Source: Microbispora rosea subsp. aerata (GTDB taxonomy: Bacteria; Actinomycetota; Actinomycetes; Streptosporangiales; Streptosporangiaceae). Taken from it: a stretch of 64,000 nt of DNA. The stretch is from NCBI RefSeq assembly GCF_014647835.1, contig NZ_BMPY01000025.1, forward strand, positions 44,417-108,416, written 5' to 3'. The position numbers and the translations under genes were made by a program. Positions 1 through 7,078 of this stretch are shown piece by piece (the stretch's first letter is position 1; each line of letters begins with the position of its first letter). The notes under the pieces were generated by a model. The model was given only the letters and a program-made list of their open reading frames with translations. It made no database searches and was not told where the DNA came from.

Positions 1-15
1 CCCGGCGGCGGGGCG

Positions 16-324
16 TCAGAGTTCCCGGTCGAACAGCTCGTCAGGCGAGTCGGCCGTGGCGGCTGCCCGCAACCACGCCGCCAGCCGGTCGAGATCATGA
101 CATCTCCGGATCCTCTCAGAGACGTCCTCGGACACCTCGATGCCACGGGCCGACAACACAGTCAAGATCGCCTCGGCCTGTCCCTCCGCTCTGCCTTTCG
201 CGATGTTGTCGCGGGCCCAGTCACTCAGGTACTCGTAGGTCTCTGTCTTCACGCACTCCTCCAGAGCGCCGGAGCGGCGTTCACCGCGAAACCCTCTACC
301 CCGCGGACACCGGCAGCGAGGCAT
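16..324 (-). pseudogene. Truncated duplicate of the Rpn-type nuclease tail
   Basis: This open frame encodes 102 residues whose last 75 or so are nearly identical to the C-terminus of the intact gene at 415-1296, including the stretch KTETYEYLSDWARDNIAKG. Its N-terminal 25 residues are Arg- and Gly-rich and match nothing in the intact gene. It lacks the whole nuclease core. I read it as a leftover of a tandem duplication rather than a working gene. The final residues differ (DELFDREL against DALLDDLP), so the two tails have had time to diverge. Confidence 0.6.
41..251. repeat. 211-bp direct repeat, copy 1 (copy 2 at 440-650)
   Basis: Positions 41-251 recur at 440-650 with an offset of exactly 399 bp and only a few differences, for example around 177-187 against 576-586. 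The repeat covers the C-terminal coding part of the Rpn-type gene. Homology stops abruptly at 251/650 on one side and at the stop-codon end on the other. Confidence 0.85.
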
Positions 325-414
325 CGACTACGAGCTACGCCACCGCAGCCGTCGCGACCGCGAGTCGTGCGGTCTCCGCCAGGCGCCCAGTGCATGGGGC
401 CACCAGCGGCGGCG

Positions 415-1296
415 TCAGGGAAGGTCGTCGAGCAGCGCGTCAGGCGAGTCGGCCGTGGCGGCTGCCCGCAACCACGCCGCCAGCCGGTCGAGATCATGAC
501 ATCTCCGGATCCTCTCAGAGACGTCCTCGGACACCTCGATGCCACGGGCCGACAACACAGTCAAGATCGCCTCGGCCCGCTCCTCCGCTCTGCCTTTCGC
601 GATGTTGTCGCGGGCCCAGTCACTCAGGTACTCGTAGGTCTCTGTCTTCAAGTGCTTCTCCAAGCGATCCCAGATCTCCCCGGACAGCGCCGCGCGCACC
701 ATGTCAGCGTACATACCCGCCTGATCGCGCTCGAGATTGTGCAACGCCGTGAGCAGGGCTTCGAGGATCTCCGGGCCCTGCGGTGTGTCGGCATGATGGA
801 TCACCGACAGTACGGCGAGTTCGAGGTCCTCCGCCGCCTGGCCGGGGTCGGTGATCACCGGGACCTCGGCCGGGCCGACGACGAGCGGGGCCAGCACCAA
901 ACCGGGATGGCCCAGCCCGATGGGGCGGGCGCACCAACGCGCGACCGCCTCGTCGGGCGCGACAACCAGAAGTATGACCGGGCATCTCAACCGGCTGCGC
1001 AGGCTGCTCAGGTACAGCGGCCACGACCACAGCTTGTCCGAATCACGGTCACGCTGGATCTCCACGATCACCGCGAGGACCGGCTGAGGATCGTCGTCGA
1101 GGCTCTTACGGCGGAAAGCTATGACCGAGTCGGCGCGCCGCTCCGCGGGTGTGACCTCGGTGAGGTCGGCGGATTCGAGGCCCGCGTAGTCGTAGTCGGG
1201 CAGCTCGACTCCGAGGGACCGCGTGAGCAGGTCGGCGGCGAGGTCGGGTCGTTCGCAGAACAGACGAACAAGCGCTTCGTGTTCGACTAGTGGCAC
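415..1296 (-). CDS. Rpn/PD-(D/E)XK-type putative nuclease, 293 aa
   Basis: The protein resembles the large actinobacterial family annotated as Rpn-like recombination-promoting nuclease or putative transposase. The N-terminal half carries the restriction-nuclease-like pattern: RADSVIAFR near residue 55, then VLAVIVEIQRDRDSDK near 73-88, whose VEIQ segment fits the E-x-Q/K strand of the PD-(D/E)XK fold. The C-terminal part is helical and contains RGIEVSEDVSERI, typical of this family. The start is GTG at 1296. There is no Shine-Dalgarno sequence, but a TATGGT hexamer lies 6 nt upstream, so the transcript may be leaderless. No partner gene adjoins it. Enzyme activity is inferred from the family and not shown. 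Confidence 0.7.
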   Translation of the reverse strand: MPLVEHEALVRLFCERPDLAADLLTRSLGVELPDYDYAGLESADLTEVTPAERRADSVIAFRRKSLDDDPQPVLAVIVEIQRDRDSDKLWSWPLYLSSLRSRLRCPVILLVVAPDEAVARWCARPIGLGHPGLVLAPLVVGPAEVPVITDPGQAAEDLELAVLSVIHHADTPQGPEILEALLTALHNLERDQAGMYADMVRAALSGEIWDRLEKHLKTETYEYLSDWARDNIAKGRAEERAEAILTVLSARGIEVSEDVSERIRRCHDLDRLAAWLRAAATADSPDALLDDLP

Positions 1297-1401
1297 GCCG
1301 TGACCATAGTTCGCGGCAAGCAGGCCATCGAGACCGATATTACATTCTGTTATCGACTCGTTACTCTTGGTCTTGCCCGTTGTCGAACCAGCCCGCTCGT
1401 C

Positions 1402-1962
1402 TCATGAGGCGGATGTTCGGCCGGTTGGCCATCGGATGAAGTGGGGTGGGACGTGGTCCACCAGCCAGACGCCGTTGGCGCTGACCCGGAACTCATGCCC
1501 GGCGCCGTGCATCCCCGCCGCGTCCACCACGAGCACGACCGGCTTCCCTCGACGCGCGCCGACGCGGGTCGCGGTCTCCCGGTCCGGCGACAGGTGAACG
1601 TGATGGCGGCCCATCGGCCGCAGCCCCTCCACCCGAATCGGCGGCAGATTCCGGGCGACCGTGCCGTGGTAGAGGATCGAGGGCGGCTCGACCACCGGCA
1701 GATCGAGGTCGACAGGCACCGAATGTCCCTGGTTTGCCCGGATCCGATCGCCCTCGATCGTGTATCGCCGCTTGTCGTTCCCGGCGACCACCTGTTCAAG
1801 CTCGCTGCGCGAGATCGGAAATCCGTTCGAGGCCGCCGCGGCCAGCAGCACGTCGATGTCCACCCATCCGTGCGCGTCGAGCTCGATGCCGATGCGCTCG
1901 GGCCGGTGCCGCAGATGCTTGGCCAGGTACTTCGAAACCCGCACCAGCCGCCGTTCGTCCAT
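1402..1962 (-). CDS. kptA: RNA 2'-phosphotransferase (Tpt1/KptA family)
   Basis: KptA transfers an RNA 2'-phosphate to NAD+, giving ADP-ribose 1'',2''-cyclic phosphate. The N-terminus DERRLVRVSKYLAKHLRH is the hallmark winged-helix start of the family. The NAD-binding half contains LYHGTVARNLPPI, HHVHLSPD and VLVVDAAGM, which match the conserved H-G-T and H-x-H-L-S signatures. I place the start at 1962 and not at the upstream ATG 1989, because GGGAGGGA sits 6 nt before 1962 and family members begin with M-x-E-x-R-L. This gives 186 aa, a normal length. Bacteria usually lack the tRNA-splicing substrate, so the natural role is uncertain. The gene stands alone. Confidence 0.9.
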   Translation of the reverse strand: MDERRLVRVSKYLAKHLRHRPERIGIELDAHGWVDIDVLLAAAASNGFPISRSELEQVVAGNDKRRYTIEGDRIRANQGHSVPVDLDLPVVEPPSILYHGTVARNLPPIRVEGLRPMGRHHVHLSPDRETATRVGARRGKPVVLVVDAAGMHGAGHEFRVSANGVWLVDHVPPHFIRWPTGRTSAS

Positions 1963-2017
1963 CGGCTCCCTCCCAAGCAGCGTCGTCACGGGGGAAGATC
2001 ATCGTAGGGTGTCGGTC

Positions 2018-2324
2018 ATGGACCGGGTCGAGCGTGTGGCCGGCATCCGCCGCTGGACGCGCCGGGACGAACACGTGGCCCGTCGACACCGCCCACGGCC
2101 GGGCAGCCCCGGGCCGTCGACAAGGGCGTCCTCGGGCTGACCGCCGATCGGACGATCGCCGTCTCCCGGAGGTTCGCCGGGCGGAGTCCGGCGGCCGAGC
2201 GGATGGTGCTCTCCCCGGCCGGGCCCCCGTACGGGATCCGCAGTCCGGTCTCGGCCCGGTCGACGTGAACCACATCGAATGGCACAGCCGCCAGGTCTTC
2301 CGCACGCCGGCGCGTCAGGGTTAG
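2018..2324 (+). pseudogene. Remnant of an ScoMcrA/McrA-like HNH restriction endonuclease
   Basis: Three short pieces in three successive frames look like the ends of one HNH endonuclease. From 2018 the frame reads MDRVERVAGIRRWTRRDEH, resembling the usual N-terminus of this family. From about 2113 a second frame reads AVDKGVLGLTADRTIAVSRR, like the region after the HNH core. From about 2235 a third frame ends VNHIEWHSRQVFRTPARQG, like the C-terminal WH-x-x-x-VFR motif. The central HNH domain is missing. I conclude that a deletion plus frameshifts destroyed a modified-DNA restriction gene. The family assignment comes from remembered motifs. Confidence 0.5.
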
Positions 2325-2343
2325 CGGGTAGGCTTCGCAGCCT

Positions 2344-3078
2344 ATGGACAGCTCGATCTTGGAGAAGGTCCGCGAGCTCCGCGGACAGGGTCGCTCGCCC
2401 AAGCAGATCGCCCGTGCCCTGGGCATGGCTCCCGCGGCGGTCGCGCCGTACGTCCGGGCGGTGGCCGAGCAGGCGGACACGGACGTCAAGGAGCCGGAGC
2501 TCGCCGGGTGCTGGATCAACGTGGGCTGGAGCGAAGGGCTCGGAGTCCCCGGCAGGGACGGCTGGGCCGACGAGGTGGACGACGGCCAGCCGACCGGCGG
2601 AACGGTGAGCGTAGTGGTCGCGCGCAGACACGGCTGGGACAAGCTGTCGGTCTGCGGCTATCTGGTCGACGTGTACTGCCTGGGCGTCAAGAACGTCATG
2701 GGCCCCGACGTCATGAACGAGGTCGAGCTGCGCTCCTTCCTGGCCAAGTTCTTCAGGATCTACCCCCGCGGCCGGCGGGAGGCGCCGCTCGACCTGGTCC
2801 GGCACCTGGTCTTCGGCGCGGTCGACTACGCGCGCGATCTCGGTTTCGAACCGGCGGCGGACTTCGCCGCGGCAGCGGGCCACCTCGGCACGTGGGAGGA
2901 GAAGTCCGACATCGCTTTCGGCAAGGACGGCAAGCCCTTCTACCTGTCGGGCCCCGACGACGACGTCAGGCACGTGGTGAAGACCCTGGAGCAGCGGGTC
3001 GGCCCGCCGCCCAACTTCGAGTTCTACGCTCATGTGCCCGACTCGCCGATCTCCCTGGGCGGCAACCGGCTCGGCTGA
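2344..3078 (+). CDS. HTH-domain protein of unknown function, 244 aa
   Basis: Residues 1-40 form a Sigma70-region-4-like or homeodomain-like helix-turn-helix (LRGQGRSPKQIARALGM). The remaining 190 residues are a conserved but unnamed domain with VCGYLVDVYCLGVKNVMG near residues 106-123, GAVDYARDLGFEPAADF near 159-175, and GKDGKPFYLSGPDDD near 195-209. Similar proteins occur widely in Streptomyces and relatives as hypothetical HTH proteins. There are no signal peptide or membrane segments. A TAGGCT hexamer ends 9 nt before the ATG and no Shine-Dalgarno is visible, so the mRNA may be leaderless. The role is unknown; DNA binding is inferred from the HTH alone. Confidence 0.75.
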   Translation: MDSSILEKVRELRGQGRSPKQIARALGMAPAAVAPYVRAVAEQADTDVKEPELAGCWINVGWSEGLGVPGRDGWADEVDDGQPTGGTVSVVVARRHGWDKLSVCGYLVDVYCLGVKNVMGPDVMNEVELRSFLAKFFRIYPRGRREAPLDLVRHLVFGAVDYARDLGFEPAADFAAAAGHLGTWEEKSDIAFGKDGKPFYLSGPDDDVRHVVKTLEQRVGPPPNFEFYAHVPDSPISLGGNRLG

Positions 3079-3355
3079 CCGCTCCGCCGGCATCGTGAGC
3101 GGTGAGGAGATCGTCCCCGGCCACCCGCTCACCGACCCGTGGGCGGGGTGAGACGCGCCGTCGCCGGAAACCGGCACGGCGCGCTCCGCCCGCCGGCCAC
3201 CGCCTCGACAGCGGAGCCGCGCGGATGCCGATCCGCCCGGCACGGGCACGGGCTCTCCCCGTGATGCCGCGGAGAGTGAGCTGAGGGCGGACGCACGATC
3301 CTCTGTGCGCGAACAAGCGGTTTCCGGCGGATCAGGACGTGCCAGACTGCGAGAC

Positions 3356-3853
3356 ATGGCAGCATCGGGCCGCTCAGTGGTCGTCGACATCCGGACGCGC
3401 CGCGCCCGCGAGGAGCGCCGCACGGGAATCTCCGCCGGCACGGACCCATCGCTGCGCACGGAGCGCCGCACGGACATCTCCGGCAGTACGCGCGAAGAGC
3501 GCCATACGAAGCTCCCCGGCGGCACGCGCGAGGAGCGCCGTACGGAGATCCCCGGCGGCCCGGATCCGTTGCTGCGCAAGGTGTACGGGGAGATCCTCCG
3601 CGACGAGCGGCTGGACCAGGACCGCACGCTCGACGACGTGGCGCGTGCGGTGGGCATGTCGAAGCAGTATCTGTCGGAGGTCGAGCGCGGCCGCAAGGAG
3701 CCGTCGTCGGAGATGCTGCGCTCGGTGTGCGACGCGCTCGGGTTGCCGATCGAGCATCTGCTCACCCGTGCCGTCCGGCGGATCACGGCGTCGCGGCGGA
3801 TCGCGGCGCGCGGGCCCGCCGGTACGCCACGGGTGGAGCTGCTGGCTGCGTGA
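3356..3853 (+). CDS. PopR/ClgR-type XRE activator of clpP genes
   Basis: The C-terminal half is an XRE helix-turn-helix: LLRKVYGEILRDERLDQD, then DDVARAVGMSKQYLSEVERG and RKEPSSEMLRSVCDALGLPI, the pattern of ClgR and PopR. These proteins activate clp genes and are themselves ClpP substrates. The last residues are VELLAA, a Leu-Ala-Ala end like the degron known for PopR and the ssrA tag. The N-terminal part is unusual, with four imperfect EERRT-x-I-x-GGT repeats. The gene is convergent with clpP, with three bases between the stop codons. I chose the ATG at 3356; a GTG at 3305 in frame would add 17 residues. PopR is the closer match by context, though ClgR cannot be excluded. Confidence 0.85.
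   Translation: MAASGRSVVVDIRTRRAREERRTGISAGTDPSLRTERRTDISGSTREERHTKLPGGTREERRTEIPGGPDPLLRKVYGEILRDERLDQDRTLDDVARAVGMSKQYLSEVERGRKEPSSEMLRSVCDALGLPIEHLLTRAVRRITASRRIAARGPAGTPRVELLAA
3410..3577 (+). repeat. Four degenerate in-frame repeats in the XRE gene
   Basis: The segment encodes four units built on EERRT: EERRTGISAGTDPSLRT, ERRTDISGSTR, EERHTKLPGGTR and EERRTEIPGGPDPLLR. The DNA units are roughly 33-51 bp. The first and last units share the extra DP-x-LLR segment, which suggests internal units were added later. Known relatives begin close to the last LLR, so this whole block looks like an N-terminal extension. Confidence 0.7.
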
Positions 3854-3856
3854 GCG

Positions 3857-4453
3857 CTACGACGCCTCGCGGGTGCTGATCAGCTCGTCGGCCAGGCCGT
3901 ACTCGACGGCCTCGGGTGCGCTGAAGATCCGGTCCCGGCTGGTGTCCGCGCGCAGCCGGGCGACGTCCACCCCCGTGTGGCGGCTGAGGATCTCCTCGGT
4001 CTGTGCGCGCACGCGCATCACCTCGGCCGCCTGCAGGGTCAGGTCGGCGATGGTGCCCTGCCCCTGCGTGAACGGCTGGTGCAGCAGCACCCGGGAGTGG
4101 CTGAGCACGAACCGCCGGCCGGGGGCGCCGGCGGCCAGCAGCACCGCGGCGGCGGAGGCCGCCTGGCCCATGCAGTACGTCGCGACCTTCGCGCGGATGA
4201 ACTGCATGGTGTCGTAGATCGCGAGCATCGCGGTCGTGGAGCCGCCCGGGGAGTTGATGTACAGGCTGATCTCCTGGTCCGGGCTCTCCGCCTCCAGGTG
4301 GAGCAGCTGCGCCATCACGACGTTCGCGACGCCGTCGTCGATCTCGGTGCCGAGGAAGATGATCCGCTCGTTGAGCAGCCGGCTGAAGATGTCGAACGAC
4401 CGCTCCCCCACCGGGGTCCGTTCGATCACGTACGGGATCGTGTACTGCGTCAT
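3857..4453 (-). CDS. clpP: ATP-dependent Clp protease proteolytic subunit (second of pair)
   Basis: This 198-aa serine peptidase is one of the two barrel subunits that degrade proteins unfolded by ClpX, ClpC or ClpA. The catalytic triad aligns with Escherichia coli ClpP as Ser100 (CMGQAAS), His125 (VLLHQP) and Asp174 (TSRDR). The conserved handle sequence [20 protein letters not shown] is intact. Its start overlaps the stop of the upstream clpP by 4 bp, so the two are translationally coupled. The NERII segment and the position second in the pair resemble ClpP4-like subunits of Streptomyces, but numbering between genomes is not safe from sequence alone. Confidence 0.95.
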   Translation of the reverse strand: MTQYTIPYVIERTPVGERSFDIFSRLLNERIIFLGTEIDDGVANVVMAQLLHLEAESPDQEISLYINSPGGSTTAMLAIYDTMQFIRAKVATYCMGQAASAAAVLLAAGAPGRRFVLSHSRVLLHQPFTQGQGTIADLTLQAAEVMRVRAQTEEILSRHTGVDVARLRADTSRDRIFSAPEAVEYGLADELISTREAS

Positions 4454-5058
4454 GACGAGAACCCCATCCGGTTGGGAAGAGCGTACGGCGCGAGGCCCTG
4501 GAAGGAGTCCACGATCTCGTCGATGATCCCGTAGTCGCGGGCCTGCTCGGGGGTGAACCAGCGGTCGCGGTCGCTGTCGGCGGCGATCTCCTCGACCGTG
4601 TGTCCCGTCTCCGCGGCGAGGATCTCCTCCGACTGCCGCTTCATGTACTTGAGGTTCTCGGCCTGGATGGAGATGTCGATCGCCGTGCCGCCGATGCCGG
4701 CCGACGGCTGGTGCATCATGATCCGGCTGTGCGCCAGGCTCTTCCGCTTGCCGCGCGTGCCCGACGCCAGCAGCACCTGACCCATGCTCGCGGCCATCCC
4801 CAGCGCGATGGTGACCACGTCGTTCGGCACCAGCTTCATCGTGTCGTACATGGCCAGCCCGGCCAGCACCGATCCTCCGGGCGAGTTGATGTACAAGACG
4901 ATGTCACGTTCGGGATCCGCCGAGGCCAGCAACACCATCTCGGCGCACACCCGCTCGGCCATCTCGTCGTCGACCTCTCCGGTCAACAGCAGGGTGCGTT
5001 GCTGGAACAGCTTCTCGCTCAGCTGGTCGCGGTAATTGATGCTCGGTGAAACAGGCAT
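4450..5058 (-). CDS. clpP: ATP-dependent Clp protease proteolytic subunit (first of pair)
   Basis: This 202-aa subunit has the ClpP triad at Ser91 (GMAAS), His116 (MMHQP) and Asp165 (DSDRDR), all offset by six from Escherichia coli ClpP. The sequence [20 protein letters not shown] is intact. I place the start at ATG 5058; the frame extends to 5124, but the extra 22 residues (Arg-, His- and Cys-rich) do not look like ClpP. A GATACA hexamer lies a few bases before the ATG and no Shine-Dalgarno is seen, so the message is probably leaderless. With the second clpP and the neighbouring regulator, this resembles the inducible clpP3-clpP4/popR system rather than the housekeeping clpP1-clpP2-clpX locus. 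Confidence 0.93.
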   Translation of the reverse strand: MPVSPSINYRDQLSEKLFQQRTLLLTGEVDDEMAERVCAEMVLLASADPERDIVLYINSPGGSVLAGLAMYDTMKLVPNDVVTIALGMAASMGQVLLASGTRGKRKSLAHSRIMMHQPSAGIGGTAIDISIQAENLKYMKRQSEEILAAETGHTVEEIAADSDRDRWFTPEQARDYGIIDEIVDSFQGLAPYALPNRMGFSS

Positions 5059-5064
5059 GGCGCA

Positions 5065-5116
5065 GTTGTATCCGCCGCACCCCCGCGACCTGTCGATATG
5101 TCTGCTGTGGGCAGAC
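5065..5116 (-). promoter_or_regulatory. clpP promoter with PopR-like palindrome
   Basis: On the minus strand the order is a palindrome with arms GTCTGC and GCAGAC around 5 bp (5100-5116), then TCGACA as a -35 candidate, 18 bp, GATACA as a -10 candidate, and the clpP ATG at 5058. The inner part reads TCTGC(C/T)-N3-GGCAGA, which agrees with the motif I recall for Streptomyces PopR (TCTGCC-N3-GGCAGA). A site abutting the -35 is where an activator would bind. The motif match is from memory. Confidence 0.6.
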
Positions 5117-5269
5117 CGCGGCACGCCCGTCCCGTTTTCCGCGTGGTCTTCCCGCGCCGGCGGTCGGGGAACCGTTCTCCACGGTCTGCCCCGGGCCGCC
5201 GCGTCCGGGGCGGCCCGACCGCGCGCCTGCCGCAGCCGGTCGGGGCCGCCGTACGGACGCCTCGTCGTG

Positions 5270-5602
5270 TCACTCGCCGGACGAGCTCGCCTCGGGGAAC
5301 GCGTCGGAGGCCGGCGACCGCGACGGCTCGGCGGACCCCTTCGCCGAGGCGGACGGCTGCGGCGAGGCGCTCGCCTCGGTGCCCGAGGCGGAGGGAAGCG
5401 GTGAGGCGTTCGCGACCGGGGTCGCCGGGGCCGGCGTCTCGGAGGAGACGACGACCAGCACTCCCGTTATGGCGGCCACCACCGCCACGACCCCGGCGGC
5501 GGCGATTGTGATCTTGCGCCTCGTCCGCTTGCGCTCCTCGCGCCGCCTGGCTTCCTCGCGCCGCATGGCGGCGCGCATTCGCTTCACCTTTCGCTGTGAC
5601 AT
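5270..5602 (-). CDS. Small single-pass membrane protein, 110 aa
   Basis: The start at 5602 follows GGGAGT at a good distance; an in-frame start at 5620 would add six residues. The N-terminal third is a strongly basic segment (SQRKVKRMRAAMRREEARR). A hydrophobic helix of about 20 residues follows (ITIAAAGVVAVVAAITGVLV), and then a Ser-, Ala-, Pro- and Glu-rich tail predicted to lie outside the membrane. There are no catalytic motifs. Similar small proteins are common in actinomycetes, and I do not know a function. It lies alone between the clpP operon and the esterase gene. Confidence 0.6.
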   Translation of the reverse strand: MSQRKVKRMRAAMRREEARRREERKRTRRKITIAAAGVVAVVAAITGVLVVVSSETPAPATPVANASPLPSASGTEASASPQPSASAKGSAEPSRSPASDAFPEASSSGE

Positions 5603-5784
5603 GGGCACTCCCGAGACCACTCCCCGAGACTTTGTCGGGCGTCACCATAGCGGCGAGCGCATAACAGGGATCTAAAACACCCTGATGCCCCGCGGGGTCT
5701 CCCTTACAGCGCCGGACCGACGCCGCGCTTCGCACCACGGCGAGCAGGCACTCACGGGCGGCGGCGACCGTTTACGGTAGCCGC

Positions 5785-6774
5785 ATGAGTGCCACCCGCC
5801 CCTCCGCCGCGCCCCCGCCGCCCTTCGACCCCGAGCTGGACGCCGCGCTCGCGGTGCTGGGCGAGACCCTGCCCCGCTCGCTGACCCCGGAGATGATCCC
5901 GCTGATGCGGGCCGAAGCGGCGAAGGCGCCCGGCGTGCCCGACGAGGCCCTCAGCCGCGGCGGCGCGTTCCAGGTGGAGGAGCGGGCGGCGCCGGGACCG
6001 GCCGGCGCGCCGGACGTCTCCCTGCTGATCTGCCGCCCCGCGGGCGCCACCACCCCGCTCCCGGCCGTCTACCACATCCACGGCGGCGGGATGATCTTCG
6101 GCGACAACCGGGTGGGCGTCGAGGGCGTGCTCGACTGGGCGCAGGAGCTCCAGCTCGTCGTCGTGTCGGTGGAGTATCGGCTGGCGCCCGAGCACCCGCA
6201 CCCGGCTCCCGTCGAAGACTGCTACGCGGGCCTGGTGTGGACCGCGGCCCACGCCGCCGAGCTGGGCGTCGACCCCGAGCGGATCATCGTCGCCGGGGCG
6301 AGCGCGGGCGGCGGGCTGGCCGCGGCGCTGGCGCTCCTGGCCCGCGACCGGGGTGGTCCCGCCCTGGCCGGGCAGATGCTGATGTGCCCCATGCTCGACG
6401 ACCGCAACGACACCCCGTCGTCCCACCAGATGGCCGGGCTCGGCGTCTGGGACCGCACCGCGAACGAGACCGGCTGGACCGCCCTGCTCGGCGACGCCCG
6501 CGGCGGCCCCGACGTGTCCCCCTACGCGGCCCCGGCGCGCGCCACCGACCTGTCCGGGCTGCCGCCCGCCTTCATCGACGTCGGCTCGGCCGAGACCTTC
6601 CGCGACGAGGACGTGGCGTACGCCGCGGCCATCTGGCGGGCCGGGGGCAGCGCCGAGCTGCACGTGTGGCCGGGCGGGTTCCACGGCTTCGACTTCATGG
6701 TCCCGCACGCGGCGGTCTCCCGGGAGGCCCGTGCCGCCCGCCTGCGCTGGCTGCGCCGCGTCCTCGGCGGCTGA
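5785..6774 (+). CDS. Alpha/beta hydrolase, hormone-sensitive-lipase type esterase
   Basis: The 329-aa protein has the HSL-family (esterase family IV) signatures: oxyanion motif HGGG at 99-102, nucleophile elbow GASAG with Ser173, an acid-containing loop GSAETFRDED near 268-277, and the catalytic His in GGFHGF near 300. Members hydrolyse short acyl esters in the cytoplasm. It has no signal peptide. A TACGGT hexamer ends 6 nt before the ATG, pointing to a leaderless transcript. The following GH6 gene begins 304 bp later with its own regulatory motif, so the two are probably separate units. The physiological substrate cannot be read from the sequence. Confidence 0.88.
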   Translation: MSATRPSAAPPPPFDPELDAALAVLGETLPRSLTPEMIPLMRAEAAKAPGVPDEALSRGGAFQVEERAAPGPAGAPDVSLLICRPAGATTPLPAVYHIHGGGMIFGDNRVGVEGVLDWAQELQLVVVSVEYRLAPEHPHPAPVEDCYAGLVWTAAHAAELGVDPERIIVAGASAGGGLAAALALLARDRGGPALAGQMLMCPMLDDRNDTPSSHQMAGLGVWDRTANETGWTALLGDARGGPDVSPYAAPARATDLSGLPPAFIDVGSAETFRDEDVAYAAAIWRAGGSAELHVWPGGFHGFDFMVPHAAVSREARAARLRWLRRVLGG

Positions 6775-6895
6775 CGCCCTGCCGGCATCCCGCCGCGTCC
6801 GACGGTTCCCGCGCGGAACTCCCTCGCCGACGTGGGAGAGCGCACGGGCCTTCTCCCGGAACGGATCGGCGTGGCCGGCCGTCGAAGCGGGCGGC

Positions 6896-6908
6896 TGAAG
6901 TTTTCATG
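6896..6908 (+). promoter_or_regulatory. GAAA-G-TTTC-type operator upstream of GH6 (site a)
   Basis: The sequence TGAAGTTTTCATG differs by one base from TGAAAGTTTCA and shares the flank TTTCATGCG with the site at 25699. It lies about 170 bp before the GH6 start. The rest of the 304-bp gap 6775-7078 shows no gene. Operator function is inferred from recurrence across the window. Confidence 0.45.
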
Positions 6909-7078
6909 CGCGGCCCGCGGCGGCGACGCGGCGGCGCGGACGTTCCCCGAGATGAGAGCGGGTGACCGGCCCCGCCCTGCCCCGCGCACGGCCCGCGCCG
7001 CGACGGGGCGCTGTACGCGCCCGCCCCGCCCGTGGATGGTTGCTTGGTGACGAGGTCTCACAGGCGAGGAGGCACGGC

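Noticed and set aside
3356-3853. Assignment of the XRE gene as ClgR with confidence
   Set aside because: The HTH alone fits both ClgR and PopR; the clpP-pair neighbourhood, palindrome and LAA end favour PopR but do not exclude ClgR, so no symbol was given.
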